64,000 nucleotides of DNA from Glebionis coronaria (GCA_025667525.1 CM046882.1:22456488-22520487), one strand, 5' to 3'. Shown: positions 39,314 to 50,224, numbered from the stretch's first letter. Translations and numbers: made by a program. The notes: generated by a model not told the origin, from the letters alone.

Positions 39314-42300
39314 TCAATTGTCATCATCTTCAGAATCATCGCTAGATAAAACTTCTTGAACATCATTATTATGGTTCACTTCATCATCATCCGACACTAA
39401 ATCATCATCATCAACATCACCAATGACGTGTGCAACTACTTCATCATCTTCAATATTAATAATATCATCATCAACCGGTGGGGCGTCCACTTCCGTTGGT
39501 TGAGTATTTACACTCAAATCCGTAATACCCAAATTAGGCAAAGCAACAGACAGTGTAACATCTGATGAACTGCTACCATGTATAACATCTTCATCGGACT
39601 CTACCACATCTCGATGATAAACCTGTTCGACGACCTTCCAATGAAGCGGTCGTCTAGCAAGGTCTTCAAGGTAGAATACTTGTGTTGCTTGTGTCGGGAA
39701 AATGTATGGGTTATTTTGGTGAAATAGCCTATCGGTCAAAATATGATGTATGCCTTGCTCAGTGTAAGAACGTCTGTTGCGTTTGGTGCAATTGGTAGGG
39801 TTAATTGTGTCAAACCATTTACATCGAAACAACAAAACCTTGCGGTTGCCGATATAAGTGAGCTCCAGAATTTCTTCGAGTTGACCATAATACATCTCTC
39901 CATCAACCCCGGGTGTTGAAACTCCGCTGCATTGAGTGGTACGAAGTATATCGCGTTCACGTACCACAAACTTCACACGTTCACTATGCAAGAGGGGTAT
40001 GTACATGAACTAATAGGTCCACATGCCAAAGAGAATAACTCGTCACTACAGCCCACACTCACTTTTTTTTCACGAGTCTACAAAAATGAGATACAAAAAG
40101 GTTTATTAGATGAGGAATAACTCCAAGGTAATATATCTAATGTATTTACCATGTTATTAAACCACGCAGGAAAACTCGTTTCCACATTATCAGGCACCTC
40201 TCTGCAAAGGTTCATGATATTAGCAGAAGTCATCGAGAAAGAATAATTTTCAAAATTATAAAAAATAGGAAGAAACATACTCGCTGTAAGCTGAGATGTC
40301 GGCTTCGACTTCAGGACTGTTGTTAAGTATAAACCACGTAACTGCCTGCATGTCGTCATTAGTCATACGAGTTGGTTTGATTCCACCCGTCGGTGTGCAT
40401 ACGGTCCGGAACACCTCAAATTTATCTGGTTGTCCAGGCAAATCGTCTTCATTTCTGCCAAGGCGGTTAAATCTCGTCTCGACATCCTTAAGGTAACGCG
40501 AACAAAAAGTTAATGCCTCTTCTGCAACATAACCCTCAGCAATAGAACCTTCAGGCTTTGCTTTATTTCGTACATAATTCTTTAGCTTTTTCATGTATCT
40601 TTCAAATCGATACATCCACCTGCCGCGAGTAACGGAACCTAGAATAGCCTCATCGGGTAGATGTATAACCAAATGAGTCATTATGTCGAAAAAAGCAGGA
40701 GGAAAGATTTGCTCTAAATTAACCATCATAATGATCAATTTGTTTTTAGCTTCTTTCATGTCCTGCACAGTCAAACTTCGAGCACAAAGTTGCTTAAAGA
40801 ATAAGCAAATGTCGATTATAGGTTTTGCAACGTCTTTGGGCAGGTATTGTTGCACTCCATAAGGAAGTAACCGATGCATCATTATATGACAGTCATGAGA
40901 TTTCAAGTTCGTTATATTGTCATCATCAGCGGTCACTTTTTTCTTGAAGTTGGATCCAAAGCCATCAGGTAGTCTGACTCCTTTAATGAATTTACAAAAA
41001 AGTTTTCTTTTTTCTGGAGTGAAAGAGAACTTTGGATGAGGCTTATCGAACTTCCCGTTATCTTTTTTAACTAACCACAACTCCTTTCGAACTCCCATTT
41101 TTTCTAAGTCTAGCCTTGCCTTTGGCGTGTCTTTGGATTTGTCGTTCTGTAACAGGGTATTCAGTAAAGCCTCAAGGAAATTCTTTTCGATGTGCATGAC
41201 ATCGTAACAGTGTTTTAGTAGAAGAAAGGGCAAATACTCAAGATCCCAAAAGATAGAACGCTTACTCCAGTTCAATTCAACATCTCGATTTTTGGGGCGG
41301 TTCTCTTTGAGAATTGGTTTATGTTTCCCCGGTTTACGTTTAAAGACTTTACTAATCTGCAATTGAATATCAAGTTCTGAAAACTTTCTTGGTTTAGGCT
41401 TATTTTCGGGAAAACCATAGAATTCCTTGGATTTTTTCCGATCAGGATGATTTGTTCTTAACCATCTTCTGTAACCAACATAAACGATTTTGCTGTTGAT
41501 ACGCATCGATGGAGTGTCAACATTACAAGTAGGGCATGCGAGGTACCCTTGCCCAGTCCACCCAGACAAACTACCTCGAGCTGGAAAATCATTGATGGTC
41601 CATAAAACCGCCGCTTTCATTTTGAAATGAGTACCCGTAGCAGCGTCTTTCGTCCAGACTCCCTCCCATAAATCTTTGAGTTCTTTAATTAGAGGCTGCA
41701 AGTAAACATCAATGTCCTTTGCAGCTGATTTAGGGCCGGGAATTAACATCGTCAACATTAAAGAAGTTTCTTTCAAACACATCCACGGTGGTGTGTTGTA
41801 TGTTGTCAATATAACCGGCCACATGCTGTAAGTTTGGCTCATCATGCCATAAGGATTAAAACCATCAGCAGCCAACCCTAATCGAACGTTTCTAGGGTCA
41901 CAAGAGAACTCAGGTTTCATCATGTCAAAATATTTCCATGCTTTGCCGTCACAGGGGTGATTCATTTTACCGTCTTCCTTAGACTGTCCGGTCGCATGCC
42001 AAGTCATCCACTTTGCTATGTCTTTTGTGTTGAACATACGTTGTAGTCTAGGTGTTATCGGAAAGTAACGCACCACCTTGTTGGCAACTAATTGCGTCCC
42101 CTTTTTCTTCTTTGGGTTTTTCCATCTGCTCGCGTTACAGATTGGACAAGTTTGCCTCTCCTTGTTTTCCGGTGATCCCCAATATAAAAAACAATCATTT
42201 ATACAAGCATGGATCGATTCGTATCCTAACCCGATCTTTTTGTATGTCTTTTTTATTTCATAGTATGAAGACGGGAAATTGTATCCTTTACTAGGGGAAC

Positions 42301-42898
42301 ATGCCTTTTGGAGAAGAGCTAGAATTTTGTTAAACCCGGCATCAGTTATTTTGTGTAAAACCTTGATGTGTGAAATCTCTGATGTAAATTCCAATGTGGT
42401 CATATCACAACCCGGGTACAACTTTTGGGCAGACCTAGCGAGTAACTCTTCAAACTCGTTACTAGGACCCGATGTTTGGGTTGGTTGAGGACCGGTTGTT
42501 TGAGTTGGTGGAGTTTGAGAGGGTGGAGTTTCAGATGGTGGATTTGGAATATTATTTGCAGAAATATCTTCGAAGAACGCATCCATGTGAATTCGATCAG
42601 GTGAATGTGGTAATAGTGGAGGTAACGGAAGAATTGGTTCACCGTGATATATCCAAGTGGTGTAATGTTTGTCAAACCCGAATCTGGATATGTGTGCCTC
42701 AAGTTGGCCGAGGGTAACCAACTTTTCACAGTTACAACAATGACTACATGGGCAACGGAGCTTTTGTGAGATGGGGTGCAAAAATTTCTCACAATCCTGG
42801 ATGAATCCAAAAAGACCATCTAAAAACTCATTGGAATTACGATTGTTTACAGTGGTCCAACTCTTATCAATTGTCATAACTGCGTTGCAAATAAACAT
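39314..42898 (-). pseudogene. TNP2-type CACTA transposase, frameshifted near its C-terminal domain
   Basis: Exons on the minus strand are 42898-40281, 40201-40150 and 40077-39314. Exon 1 gives 872 codons with no stop: a Transpos_assoc N-terminus (DKSW near residue 11, CPCSHCCNC), the TNP2/Transposase_21 core with LAADGFNPYG (about 343) and TINDFPARG (about 436) carrying likely catalytic aspartates, DVMHIEKN (about 568), and a DUF4218 domain (about 660-770). Exon 3 holds DUF4216. There LACGP and PSCIVN are in one frame and VKFVVRERD in the next, so one base is missing near 39978-39981. The enzyme would cut and join CACTA ends in the nucleus. The break makes a full product unlikely unless it is a sequencing error. 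Confidence 0.92.
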
Positions 42899-43001
42899 AC
42901 TCAGATAAATTATTTTTTTTATACGTAAAATGTCATACTAACAAAATGAATATGAACTCTTTTTTATCTTCCTAGTGCAACTATGGAAGGCAATCCTAAC
43001 C
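42899..43001. other. Immediate 5' flank of TNP2 gene
   Basis: Short AT-rich leader without distinct motifs, directly upstream of the TNP2 start on the minus strand. Confidence 0.35.
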
Positions 43002-43208
43002 CACCTTTTGAATGTTTCGTCCCATATATGAATGCGTATAACCGGTTTACTATTTGAGTAAATTTCGGCAGCATTTCCCCTCTACTCCCCAAATATGTGT
43101 TTAAAGACATATTCGTAGGAGTAAAGGAGAAACACTGTCGAAATCATCTCAAATAATAAACCAGTTATACGCATTCATATCCTAAATGAGACGAAACATC
43201 AAAAAGCA
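43002..43208. repeat. Long imperfect inverted repeat upstream of TNP2
   Basis: The left arm (about 43002-43092) reads ATGTTTCGTCCCATATATGA and so on. The right arm (about 43112-43208) gives ATGTTTCGTCTCATTTAGGA when reversed, and the match runs on through GCGTATAAC.GGTTTA.TATTTGAG. The loop is about 20 bases. Transcribed, it would fold into a hairpin of about 90 base pairs with mismatches. Confidence 0.85.
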
Positions 43209-43227
43209 GTCCCAAACAGGGGACTTT

Positions 43228-43258
43228 CCGAAATTAATTCCTAATAAATTAATTTCGG
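43228..43258. repeat. Short perfect hairpin
   Basis: CCGAAATTAATT and AATTAATTTCGG flank a short loop. A related ACTTCGGACGGGA...TTTTCCGAAATT text follows up to 43298. Confidence 0.75.
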
Positions 43259-43599
43259 ACGGGTTTTCTATAGGTTGATTAACTTCGGACGGGAATTTTC
43301 CGAAATTAATCGATAAAATCCTAAAATATTCCTAAAATTATTTACTACAAAGACTAACAATCATATATCATATATATATAATATAATAAACATATGCATA
43401 ATATTAATTACACACCTCGGTCACGACTGGAATAAGCAAAGATATAAAGATAGAAAAAGAGGTCCGGATGAGGAAGTTGTCCCGACTGTCCTGGTGCTAA
43501 CCAAAAACAAACATAAAATAAAGAAAACCTAAATTAGTTGGTTCCCAAAAAAATTTCTAATTTGAAACAAACAACACCACAACAATTTAAAAAAAAACA

Positions 43600-44820
43600 T
43601 TACCTTTTTTCGGCTGTGACACGTGTCTCAGTTCTCGGCTCGGTTCCCCGCTAACTCGGCTGTGACTCGGGTCTCGGCTACGACAAACATATTAAAAAAT
43701 AAATTAAACTTATGCCTATATAAGCTGAAATCTATTAAGCCTAAATCAGTTAAGCCCTAAATATAATATGAAATCATAAGCTTAAATATAATCTGAAATC
43801 AACTAACAAGCGCATATCGTGATAAGCTTGAAACAAACACACTTTTCAAACACACCTTTCAAATAGGCGACTCGAGTCTCGGTTCTCGGCTGCGACTCGG
43901 TTTCCCTCTAACTCGGCTGTGACTCGGGTCTCGGCTACGACAAACATATAAAATAAAATCAAACTTGTGCCTTACATAAATAAAATAAATTGCTTTCTTA
44001 TTAATAAGTTGAAATCAAATAAGCTCATAATTCCCGAAATCAAATAAGCTCACAAAGATACACCCACCTTGGTGGTGATGCTACTGCCGACAGTGGTGGT
44101 GGTGGCTACTGCTATTGTCAACAGTGGTGGTGGTGGCTACTGCTACTGTCAACAGTGGTGGTGGCTACTGCTGCCGCGGGGTGGTGGTGGTTTCTAGTCA
44201 ATAAACTTAAACAAAATTAAACCTAATTAAAAATTAAACAAAATTAAACATAATTAAAAATTAAATAAAATTAAACATAATCATTTACCTTTAAATGTAT
44301 GATAAATGTATAAGTGGAAATCATATAAGCTCATAATTAGTATAAGTGGAAATCATATAAGCTCATAATTAGTCCCTAATTAAATAAGTAGAAACAAACA
44401 CCCTACATAAGCTTATGTATAAGCCGAAATCAAATAAGCTCATAAGTCCTTAATATAAGCAGAAATAAACATCCACCTGTGGTGATGCTACTGCCGGCGG
44501 TGGTGGTGGTGGCTGTTGCTGCTGCCGGCGGTGGTTGCTACGTGGTGGTGGCTGCTGCCGGCGGTGGTTGCTACAAAAATTAAACTACAAAAATTATAAC
44601 CATTAATCCCTAACAATTAAACTACAAAAATTAAACTTCAATTACCTACTAAAAAATGCCGGCGGTGGTTGGATTGATGGTGGAGAAGAATTGGTGTGGT
44701 GGGATGGATTGGTGTGGTGAAGATAAATTGGTGTGGTTGGAGATGATGGATTGAGGTGCGGGGTTTTCGTTCTCCCGATTTTTTTTTTAATCAGTGAGTG
44801 AATGAGATGAAGGATAAGAT
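43600..44820. repeat. Simple-sequence upstream region of TNP2
   Basis: It has no gene. AACTCGGCTGTGACTCGGGT followed by CTCGGCTACGACAAACAT occurs at 43650-43691 and 43910-43950. GTGGTGGTGGCTACTGCT-type units (44040-44200 and 44470-44580) and AAATCATATAAGCTCATAA units (44320-44380) follow. This could be 5' UTR, intron or promoter of the minus-strand transposase. Confidence 0.6.
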
Positions 44821-44829
44821 ATCAAACTG

Positions 44830-45110
44830 TTATTCGTCCCTAGGGACGACTTACTCTTTGAAACTTAGGGACGACTAAGTCGTCCCTAGGTTAATTAGAT
44901 AATTTTTTAATACATAGAATCCTAGGGACGACTTAAACAGCCTAGGGACGACTTAGTCGTCCCTAGGTGTATACCGGGAAAACAAAACCCAAAGCGGGTT
45001 ATTTAAATTTTGGCGAAAATTTTCAGTTTTTCCAAAATTTTGCTAAGTGTTTTGGAGGATTTTTTAGGGACGACTTTTCTTTGATATTTAGGGACCACAA
45101 AGTCGTCCCT
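44830..45110. repeat. Internal cluster of CACTA subterminal motifs
   Basis: Six or so copies of CCTAGGGACGACTT/AGTCGTCCCTAGG, as at the element's ends, but 4.8 kb inside the right end and upstream of the TNP2 gene. TTTGGCGAAAA, an E2F-like core, lies at about 45009-45020. It could mark a former right end, or a promoter site for TNPA-type autoregulation as in En/Spm. Confidence 0.8.
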
Positions 45111-45225
45111 AAGTGTTTTTCAAGGAATTTTTACATTACACCTTCTATATATGTAATAAAATTGATAATATAAATTTATAATAAAATCAAATTAAATTAT
45201 TATAATTAATATTAAAATATACGAT

Positions 45226-48095
45226 GAGTCCATATGTTACGGTTATACGTTATGGGTTCAACCGGTGAGTCCATATGTTACGGTTATACTTTATAGGTTC
45301 AACCGATGAGTCGATATGCTATGGTTATACGTTATGGGTTCAACCGGTGAGTCCATATGTTACGGTTATACGTTAGAGGTTAAACCGACGAGTCCATATG
45401 TTAGGGTTATACGTTATAGGTTCAACCGATGAGTCCATATGTTACGGTTATACGTTAGAGGTTAAACCGACGAGTCCATATGTTAGGGTTATACGTTATA
45501 GGTTCAATCGATGAGTCCATATGTTACGGTTATATGTTATAGGTTAAACCGATGAGTCTATATGTTAGGGTTATACGTTATAGGTTCAACCAAGGAGTCC
45601 ATATGTTAGGGTTATACGTTATAGGTTCAACCGATGAGTCCATATGTTAGGGTTATACGTTATAGGTTCAACCGGTGAGTCCATATGTTACGGTTATACG
45701 TTATAGGTTCAACCGGTGAGTCCATATGTTACGGTTATACGTTATAGGTTCAACCAACGAGTCCATATGTTACGGTTATACGTTATAGGTTCAACCGACG
45801 AGTCCATATGTTAGGGTTATACGTTATAGGTTCAACCAACGAGTCCATATGTTACGGTTATACGTTATAGGTTCAACCGGTGAGTCCATATGTTAGGGTT
45901 ATACGTTATAGGTTCAACCGGTGAGTCCATATGTTACGGTTATACGTTATAGGTTCAACCGGTGAGTCCATATGTTAGGGTTATACGTTATAGGTTCAAC
46001 CGACGAGTCCATATGTTACGGTTATACGTTATAGGTTCAACCAACGAGTCCATATGTTACGGTTATACGTTATAGGTTCAACCAATGAGTCCATATGTTA
46101 GGGTTATACGTTATAGGTTCAACCGACGAGTCCATATGTTACGGTTATACGTTATAGGTTCAACCAACGAGTCCATATGTTACGGTTATACGTTATAGGT
46201 TCAACCGACGAGTCCATATGTTACGGTTATACGTTATAGGTTCAACCGACGAGTCCATATGTTAGGGTTATACGTTATAGGTTCAACCGATGAGTCCATA
46301 TGTTACGGTTATACGTTATAGGTTCAACCGGTGAGTCCATATGTTAGGGTTATACGTTATAGGTTCAACCAACGAGTCCATATGTTACGGTTATACGTTA
46401 TAGGTTCAACCGGTGAGTCCATATGTTAGGGTTATACGTTATAGGTTCAACCGGTGAGTCCATATGTTACGGTTATACGTTATAGGTTCAACCGGTGAGT
46501 CCATATGTTAGGGTTATACGTTATAGGTTCAACCGACGAGTCCATATGTTACGGTTATACGTTATAGGTTCAACCAACGAGTCCATATGTTACGGTTATA
46601 CGTTATAGGTTCAACCAATGAGTCCATATGTTAGGGTTATACGTTATAGGTTCAACCGACGAGTCCATATGTTACGGTTATACGTTATAGGTTCAACCAA
46701 CGAGTCCATATGTTACGGTTATACGTTATAGGTTCAACCGACGAGTCCATATGTTACGGTTATACGTTATAGGTTCAACCAATGAGTCCATATGTTAGGG
46801 TTATACGTTATAGGTTCAACCAACGAGTCCATATGTTACGGTTATACGTTATAGGTTCAACCGGTGAGTCCATATGTTACGGTTATACGTTAGAGGTTAA
46901 ACCGACGAGTCCATATGTTAGGGTTATACGTTATAGGTTCAACCGATGAGTCCATATGTTACGGTTATACGTTATAGGTTCAACCGACGAGTCCATATGT
47001 TAGGGTTATACGTTATAGGTTCAACCAACGAGTCCATATGTTACGGTTATACGTTATAGGTTCAATCGATGAGTCCATATGTTACGGTTATACGTTATAG
47101 GTTCAACCGGTGAGTCCATATGTTAGGGTTATACGTTATAGGTTCAACCGATGAGTCCATATGTTAGGGTTATACGTTATAGGTTCAACCGGTGAGTCCA
47201 TATGTTAGGGTTATACGTTATAGGTTCAACCAACGAGTCCATATGTTACGGTTATACGTTATAGGTTCAACCGGTGAGTCCATATGTTAGGGTTATACGT
47301 TATAGGTTCAACCGGTGAGTCCATATGTTACGGTTATACGTTATAGGTTCAACCGGTGAGTCCATATGTTAGGGTTATACGTTATAGGTTCAACCGACGA
47401 GTCCATATGTTACGGTTATACGTTATAGGTTCAACCAACGAGTCCATATGTTACGGTTATACGTTATAGGTTCAACCAATGAGTCCATATGTTAGGGTTA
47501 TACGTTATAGGTTCAACCGACGAGTCCATATGTTACGGTTATACGTTATAGGTTCAACCAACGAGTCCATATGTTACGGTTATACGTTATAGGTTCAACC
47601 GACGAGTCCATATGTTACGGTTATACGTTATAGGTTCAACCAATGAGTCCATATGTTAGGGTTATACGTTATAGGTTCAACCAACGAGTCCATATGTTAC
47701 GGTTATACGTTATAGGTTCAACCGGTGAGTCCATATGTTACGGTTATACGTTAGAGGTTAAACCGACGAGTCCATATGTTAGGGTTATACGTTATAGGTT
47801 CAACCGATGAGTCCATATGTTACGGTTATACGTTATAGGTTCAACTGACGAGTCCATATGTTAGGGTTATACGTTATAGGTTCAACCAACGAGTCCATAT
47901 GTTACGGTTATACGTTATAGGTTCAATCGATGAGTCCATATGTTACGGTTATACGTTATAGGTTCAACCGGTGAGTCCATATGTTAGGGTTATACGTTAT
48001 AGGTTCAACCGATGAGTCCATATGTTAGGGTTATACGTTATAGGTTCAACCGGTGAGTCCATATGTTACGGTTATACGTTATAGGTTCAACCGGT
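45226..48095. repeat. 41-bp minisatellite, 70 units, with 861-bp higher-order repeat
   Basis: The unit starts GAGTCCATATGTTAsGGTTA and ends GTTATAGGTTCAACCnnn. Exactly 70 units of 41 bp fit between 45226 and 48095. Variants fall into a C/G choice at unit position 15 and a short list of linker endings (CGGT, CGAT, CGAC, CAAC, CAAT). Units 28-48 (46333-47193) and 49-69 (47194-48054) have the same order of variants with one substitution, a 21-unit higher-order repeat. Units 15-24 repeat the first ten of these again. No protein is encoded. Confidence 0.97.
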
Positions 48096-48106
48096 GATTC
48101 CAAATA

Positions 48107-48157
48107 TTGGCGGGAAATGTTGGCGGTAAATGCTGGCGGGAAAATGTTGGCGGGAAA
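48107..48157 (+). promoter_or_regulatory. Four tandem E2F-like sites upstream of GRF gene
   Basis: TTGGCGGGAAA (48107), TTGGCGGTAAA (48120), CTGGCGGGAAA (48133) and TTGGCGGGAAA (48147) repeat at 13-14 bp. Three of the four fit the E2F/DP consensus used in plant S-phase promoters. They end about 130 bp before the GRF start codon. Binding is inferred only. Confidence 0.55.
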
Positions 48158-48290
48158 GCTAGGGTCGACTAAGTCGTCCCTAAATGTGTCGACCCTAAAT
48201 TTTTATCTTTATTTATGGTAGCTCTTATCCTCACAAACTCTTATCCTCTCATACCAAACTCACCACCACCACCACCCGATTTTGCATAAT

Positions 48291-48782
48291 ATGGATCCGC
48301 TTGAAGCTTATAAGTGTACATGTAGAAAGGGATATATTGTGTTGAGACAGTCACATCAACCTCATAGCTTTGGTAAACTTTACTATGCGTGTCCTCTTTC
48401 GAAGGTAAACAATCAAATGTTTTAGTTATGTAATACGTGTGATTATTAAAATAACATGTCATGTTATTTGTTTACTTTGTAACAGCCAAAAACAAATGAT
48501 TATGGATGTAAATATTTTAAATGGAAGGATGATTTTGATCTCGAACTCCGTATAAGATCTTTCCCTGGATCTTCAACACCTCAAGGTTCACATCCAAGTT
48601 CTTATACAGGTCCTTCTCAATCTGCACCAACTGAGTGCTCTAATTGCAAGATCAAAGATCTAAAGATAAAGATGCTAGAGACAAGACTAGAAATGGAAAG
48701 GCATCCTGAAGACCACGCATGTCAATCGGCTGCAATACTTCATGAGCTTTTAAATGATATGGAAAATCTTAGCTTTGAGTAG
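48291..48782 (+). CDS. Small GRF-type zinc-finger protein in CACTA element
   Basis: Two exons, 48291-48404 and 48486-48782, join at GT (AAG|GTAAAC) and AG (TAACAG|CCA) in phase to give 136 residues. Residues 8-51 match the GRF zinc finger, with ligands Cys9, Cys11, Cys34 and Cys46 and the usual YYACP and CKYFKW motifs. A Ser/Thr/Pro linker follows, then a helix near 84-105 (KIKDLKIKMLETRLEME) likely to form a coiled coil. GRF fingers bind single-stranded nucleic acid in several DNA-repair and topoisomerase proteins. The gene lies on the strand opposite to the transposases, between the minisatellite and the right end, and has no break. Its function here is unknown; it could be element cargo or a third element gene. 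Confidence 0.85.
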
Positions 48783-48940
48783 TAATCTATTTGTTATTTT
48801 AATGTGATAATTTGTATTTTATTATTATGTGTTAATCTGTACGTTTAGTTTTAACTAGTTTGTGATGTTTTTTTTTCTTATTTATGAATCTATTATCGTT
48901 GTAATATATATTTTTAATTAAGCGCGTGTTTAAGTGTTAA
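48783..48940. other. 3' flank of GRF gene
   Basis: AT-rich. Probable 3' UTR and polyadenylation region with TTTGTATTTTATTATTATG-type U-rich text. No other gene. Confidence 0.4.
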
Positions 48941-48944
48941 ATAT

Positions 48945-49340
48945 ATATCTAAAGTTTTTTTTAAATAAATATAAAGTTTTTTTAAATATGTATAAAGTTT
49001 TTTTTAAATAAATATAAAGTTTTTTTTAAATATGTATAAAGTTTTTTTTAAATATGTATAAAGTTTTTTTTAAATATGTATAAAGTTTTTTTTTAAATAT
49101 GTATAAAGTTCTTTTTAAATATGTATACTTTTTTTTCTAAATATGTATAAATTTTTTTTAAATATGTATAAAGTTTTTTTAATATGTATAAAGTTATTTT
49201 TAAATATGTATAATTTTTTTTCTAAATATATAAATTTTTTTTAAATATATATAAAGTTTTTTTTTAAATAGGTATAAAGTTATTTTTAACTAAATATATA
49301 TATTTTTTTAAATATGTATAAAGTAATTTTAAATAATTTA
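48945..49340. repeat. AT-rich tandem repeat, about 22-24 bp unit
   Basis: About fifteen units of TAAATATGTATAAAGTTTTTTT with T-run length changes. No coding capacity. Confidence 0.9.
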
Positions 49341-49384
49341 ATTTTAAAATTATTTATATTTATACGTTTTTTAAACGTTTTTTA

Positions 49385-49770
49385 AAATAATATTTATATT
49401 AATTTTAAATAATTTTAAATAAATAAAAAAGATAAAAAAATAAGTTTATTTAACCTAGGGACGACTAAGTCGTCCCTAGGTTTTCTGGTCCCCACTTTCA
49501 TTTTAAACTTTTTAAATAAAAAATATTTATATTAATTTTAAATATATAAAAAAGATTTAAAACGGAAAAAATAAGTTTATTTAACCTAGGGACGACTAAG
49601 TCGTCCCTAGGTTTTCTGGTCCCCACTTTCATTTTAAACTTTTTAAATAAATAATATTTATATTAATTTTAAATATATAAAAAAGATTTAAAAAGGGAAA
49701 AATAAGTTTATTTAACCTAGGGACGACTAAGTCGTCCCTAGGTTTTGTGGTCCCCACTTTTTCCCACAGC
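49385..49770. repeat. Three tandem units of 131 bp with CACTA subterminal palindromes
   Basis: The palindrome CCTAGGGACGAC/GTCGTCCCTAGG at 49454, 49585 and 49716 is followed each time by TTTT(C/G)TGGTCCCCACTTT. The spacing of 131 bp is exact. Two more motif copies lie at 49819-49856 near the right end. Confidence 0.9.
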
Positions 49771-49879
49771 CCTTTTGACCAAGAATTTGTTGATAAAGTG
49801 GTGGGTCCCCCTTTAATCTAGGGACGACTAAGTCGACCCTAGAAAAAGGGCGACCCTAAACACTTGTTTTGTTGTAGTG

Positions 49880-50054
49880 AGGCTAGAAGAGATGGAAGTT
49901 ATGGATATTCCCATTCAGGGCGGAGAGAAACAGTTTGATGTTGTTGATAAGGGCGGTGTTCTAATTCTGCCTGCCTTTGGTGCTATAGTAGACGAGATGC
50001 CGACTTAACAAAGAAGTACAAATAGTTGATACAACATGCCCATGGGTGGTCAAG
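49880..50054 (+). pseudogene. IspH/HDR exon fragment, second part
   Basis: The reading [21 protein letters not shown] continues the IspH exon directly after the inner CACTA, then LPAFGA..DEM. A small deletion after DEM causes a frameshift. Beyond it QIVDTTCPWVVK, with the second cluster cysteine, is readable in another frame. A donor GTACAT follows at 50055. Confidence 0.9.
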
Positions 50055-50169
50055 GTACATTTGAAATTTTATTTTAGCTATTGTGGCATCTGCATCTTCG
50101 CAATTCCTACTTGTTTGTCATTTTCGCATGCCAATATTATGTTCTTATGTTTTTTGTTTGCGTTTCAAG

Positions 50170-50224
50170 GTGTGGAATGTTGTTGAAAAGCATAACAAGG
50201 GGGATTATACTTCAGTAATTCACG
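50170..50224 (+). pseudogene. IspH/HDR exon fragment, third part
   Basis: After an acceptor (TTTCAAG) the text reads VWNVVEKHNKGDYTSVIHG, matching the next IspH exon, and stops at a possible donor CACG|GTAAAG. Later IspH exons are not found, so capture ended here. A further exon-like text at 50346-50429 reads SNERPLENKELNAIIGAWF and then stops; its gene of origin is not recognised. Confidence 0.85.

Larger units (their letters stand above)
35986..49879. mobile_element. Inner CACTA (En/Spm) element, 13.9 kb
   Basis: Ends are CACTACAACAA (left) and TTGTTGTAGTG (right), flanked by the 3-bp duplication AGG (35983-35985 and 49880-49882). Excising it with one AGG joins an intron end (ACTAG) to the IspH codons AGG CTA GAA GAG. 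Inside are a TNP2-type transposase and a Transposase_24-type gene on the minus strand, a GRF zinc-finger gene on the plus strand, a 41-bp minisatellite and many subterminal palindromes. Both transposase genes carry a frameshift, so autonomy is doubtful. Confidence 0.95.

Noticed and set aside
45226..48095. CRISPR-like or telomere-like array, since units contain TTAGGGTT
   Set aside because: Units are contiguous 41-bp repeats without variable spacers, in a plant genome, and the telomere-like octamer occurs once per unit in only the G variants, not as tandem TTTAGGG.
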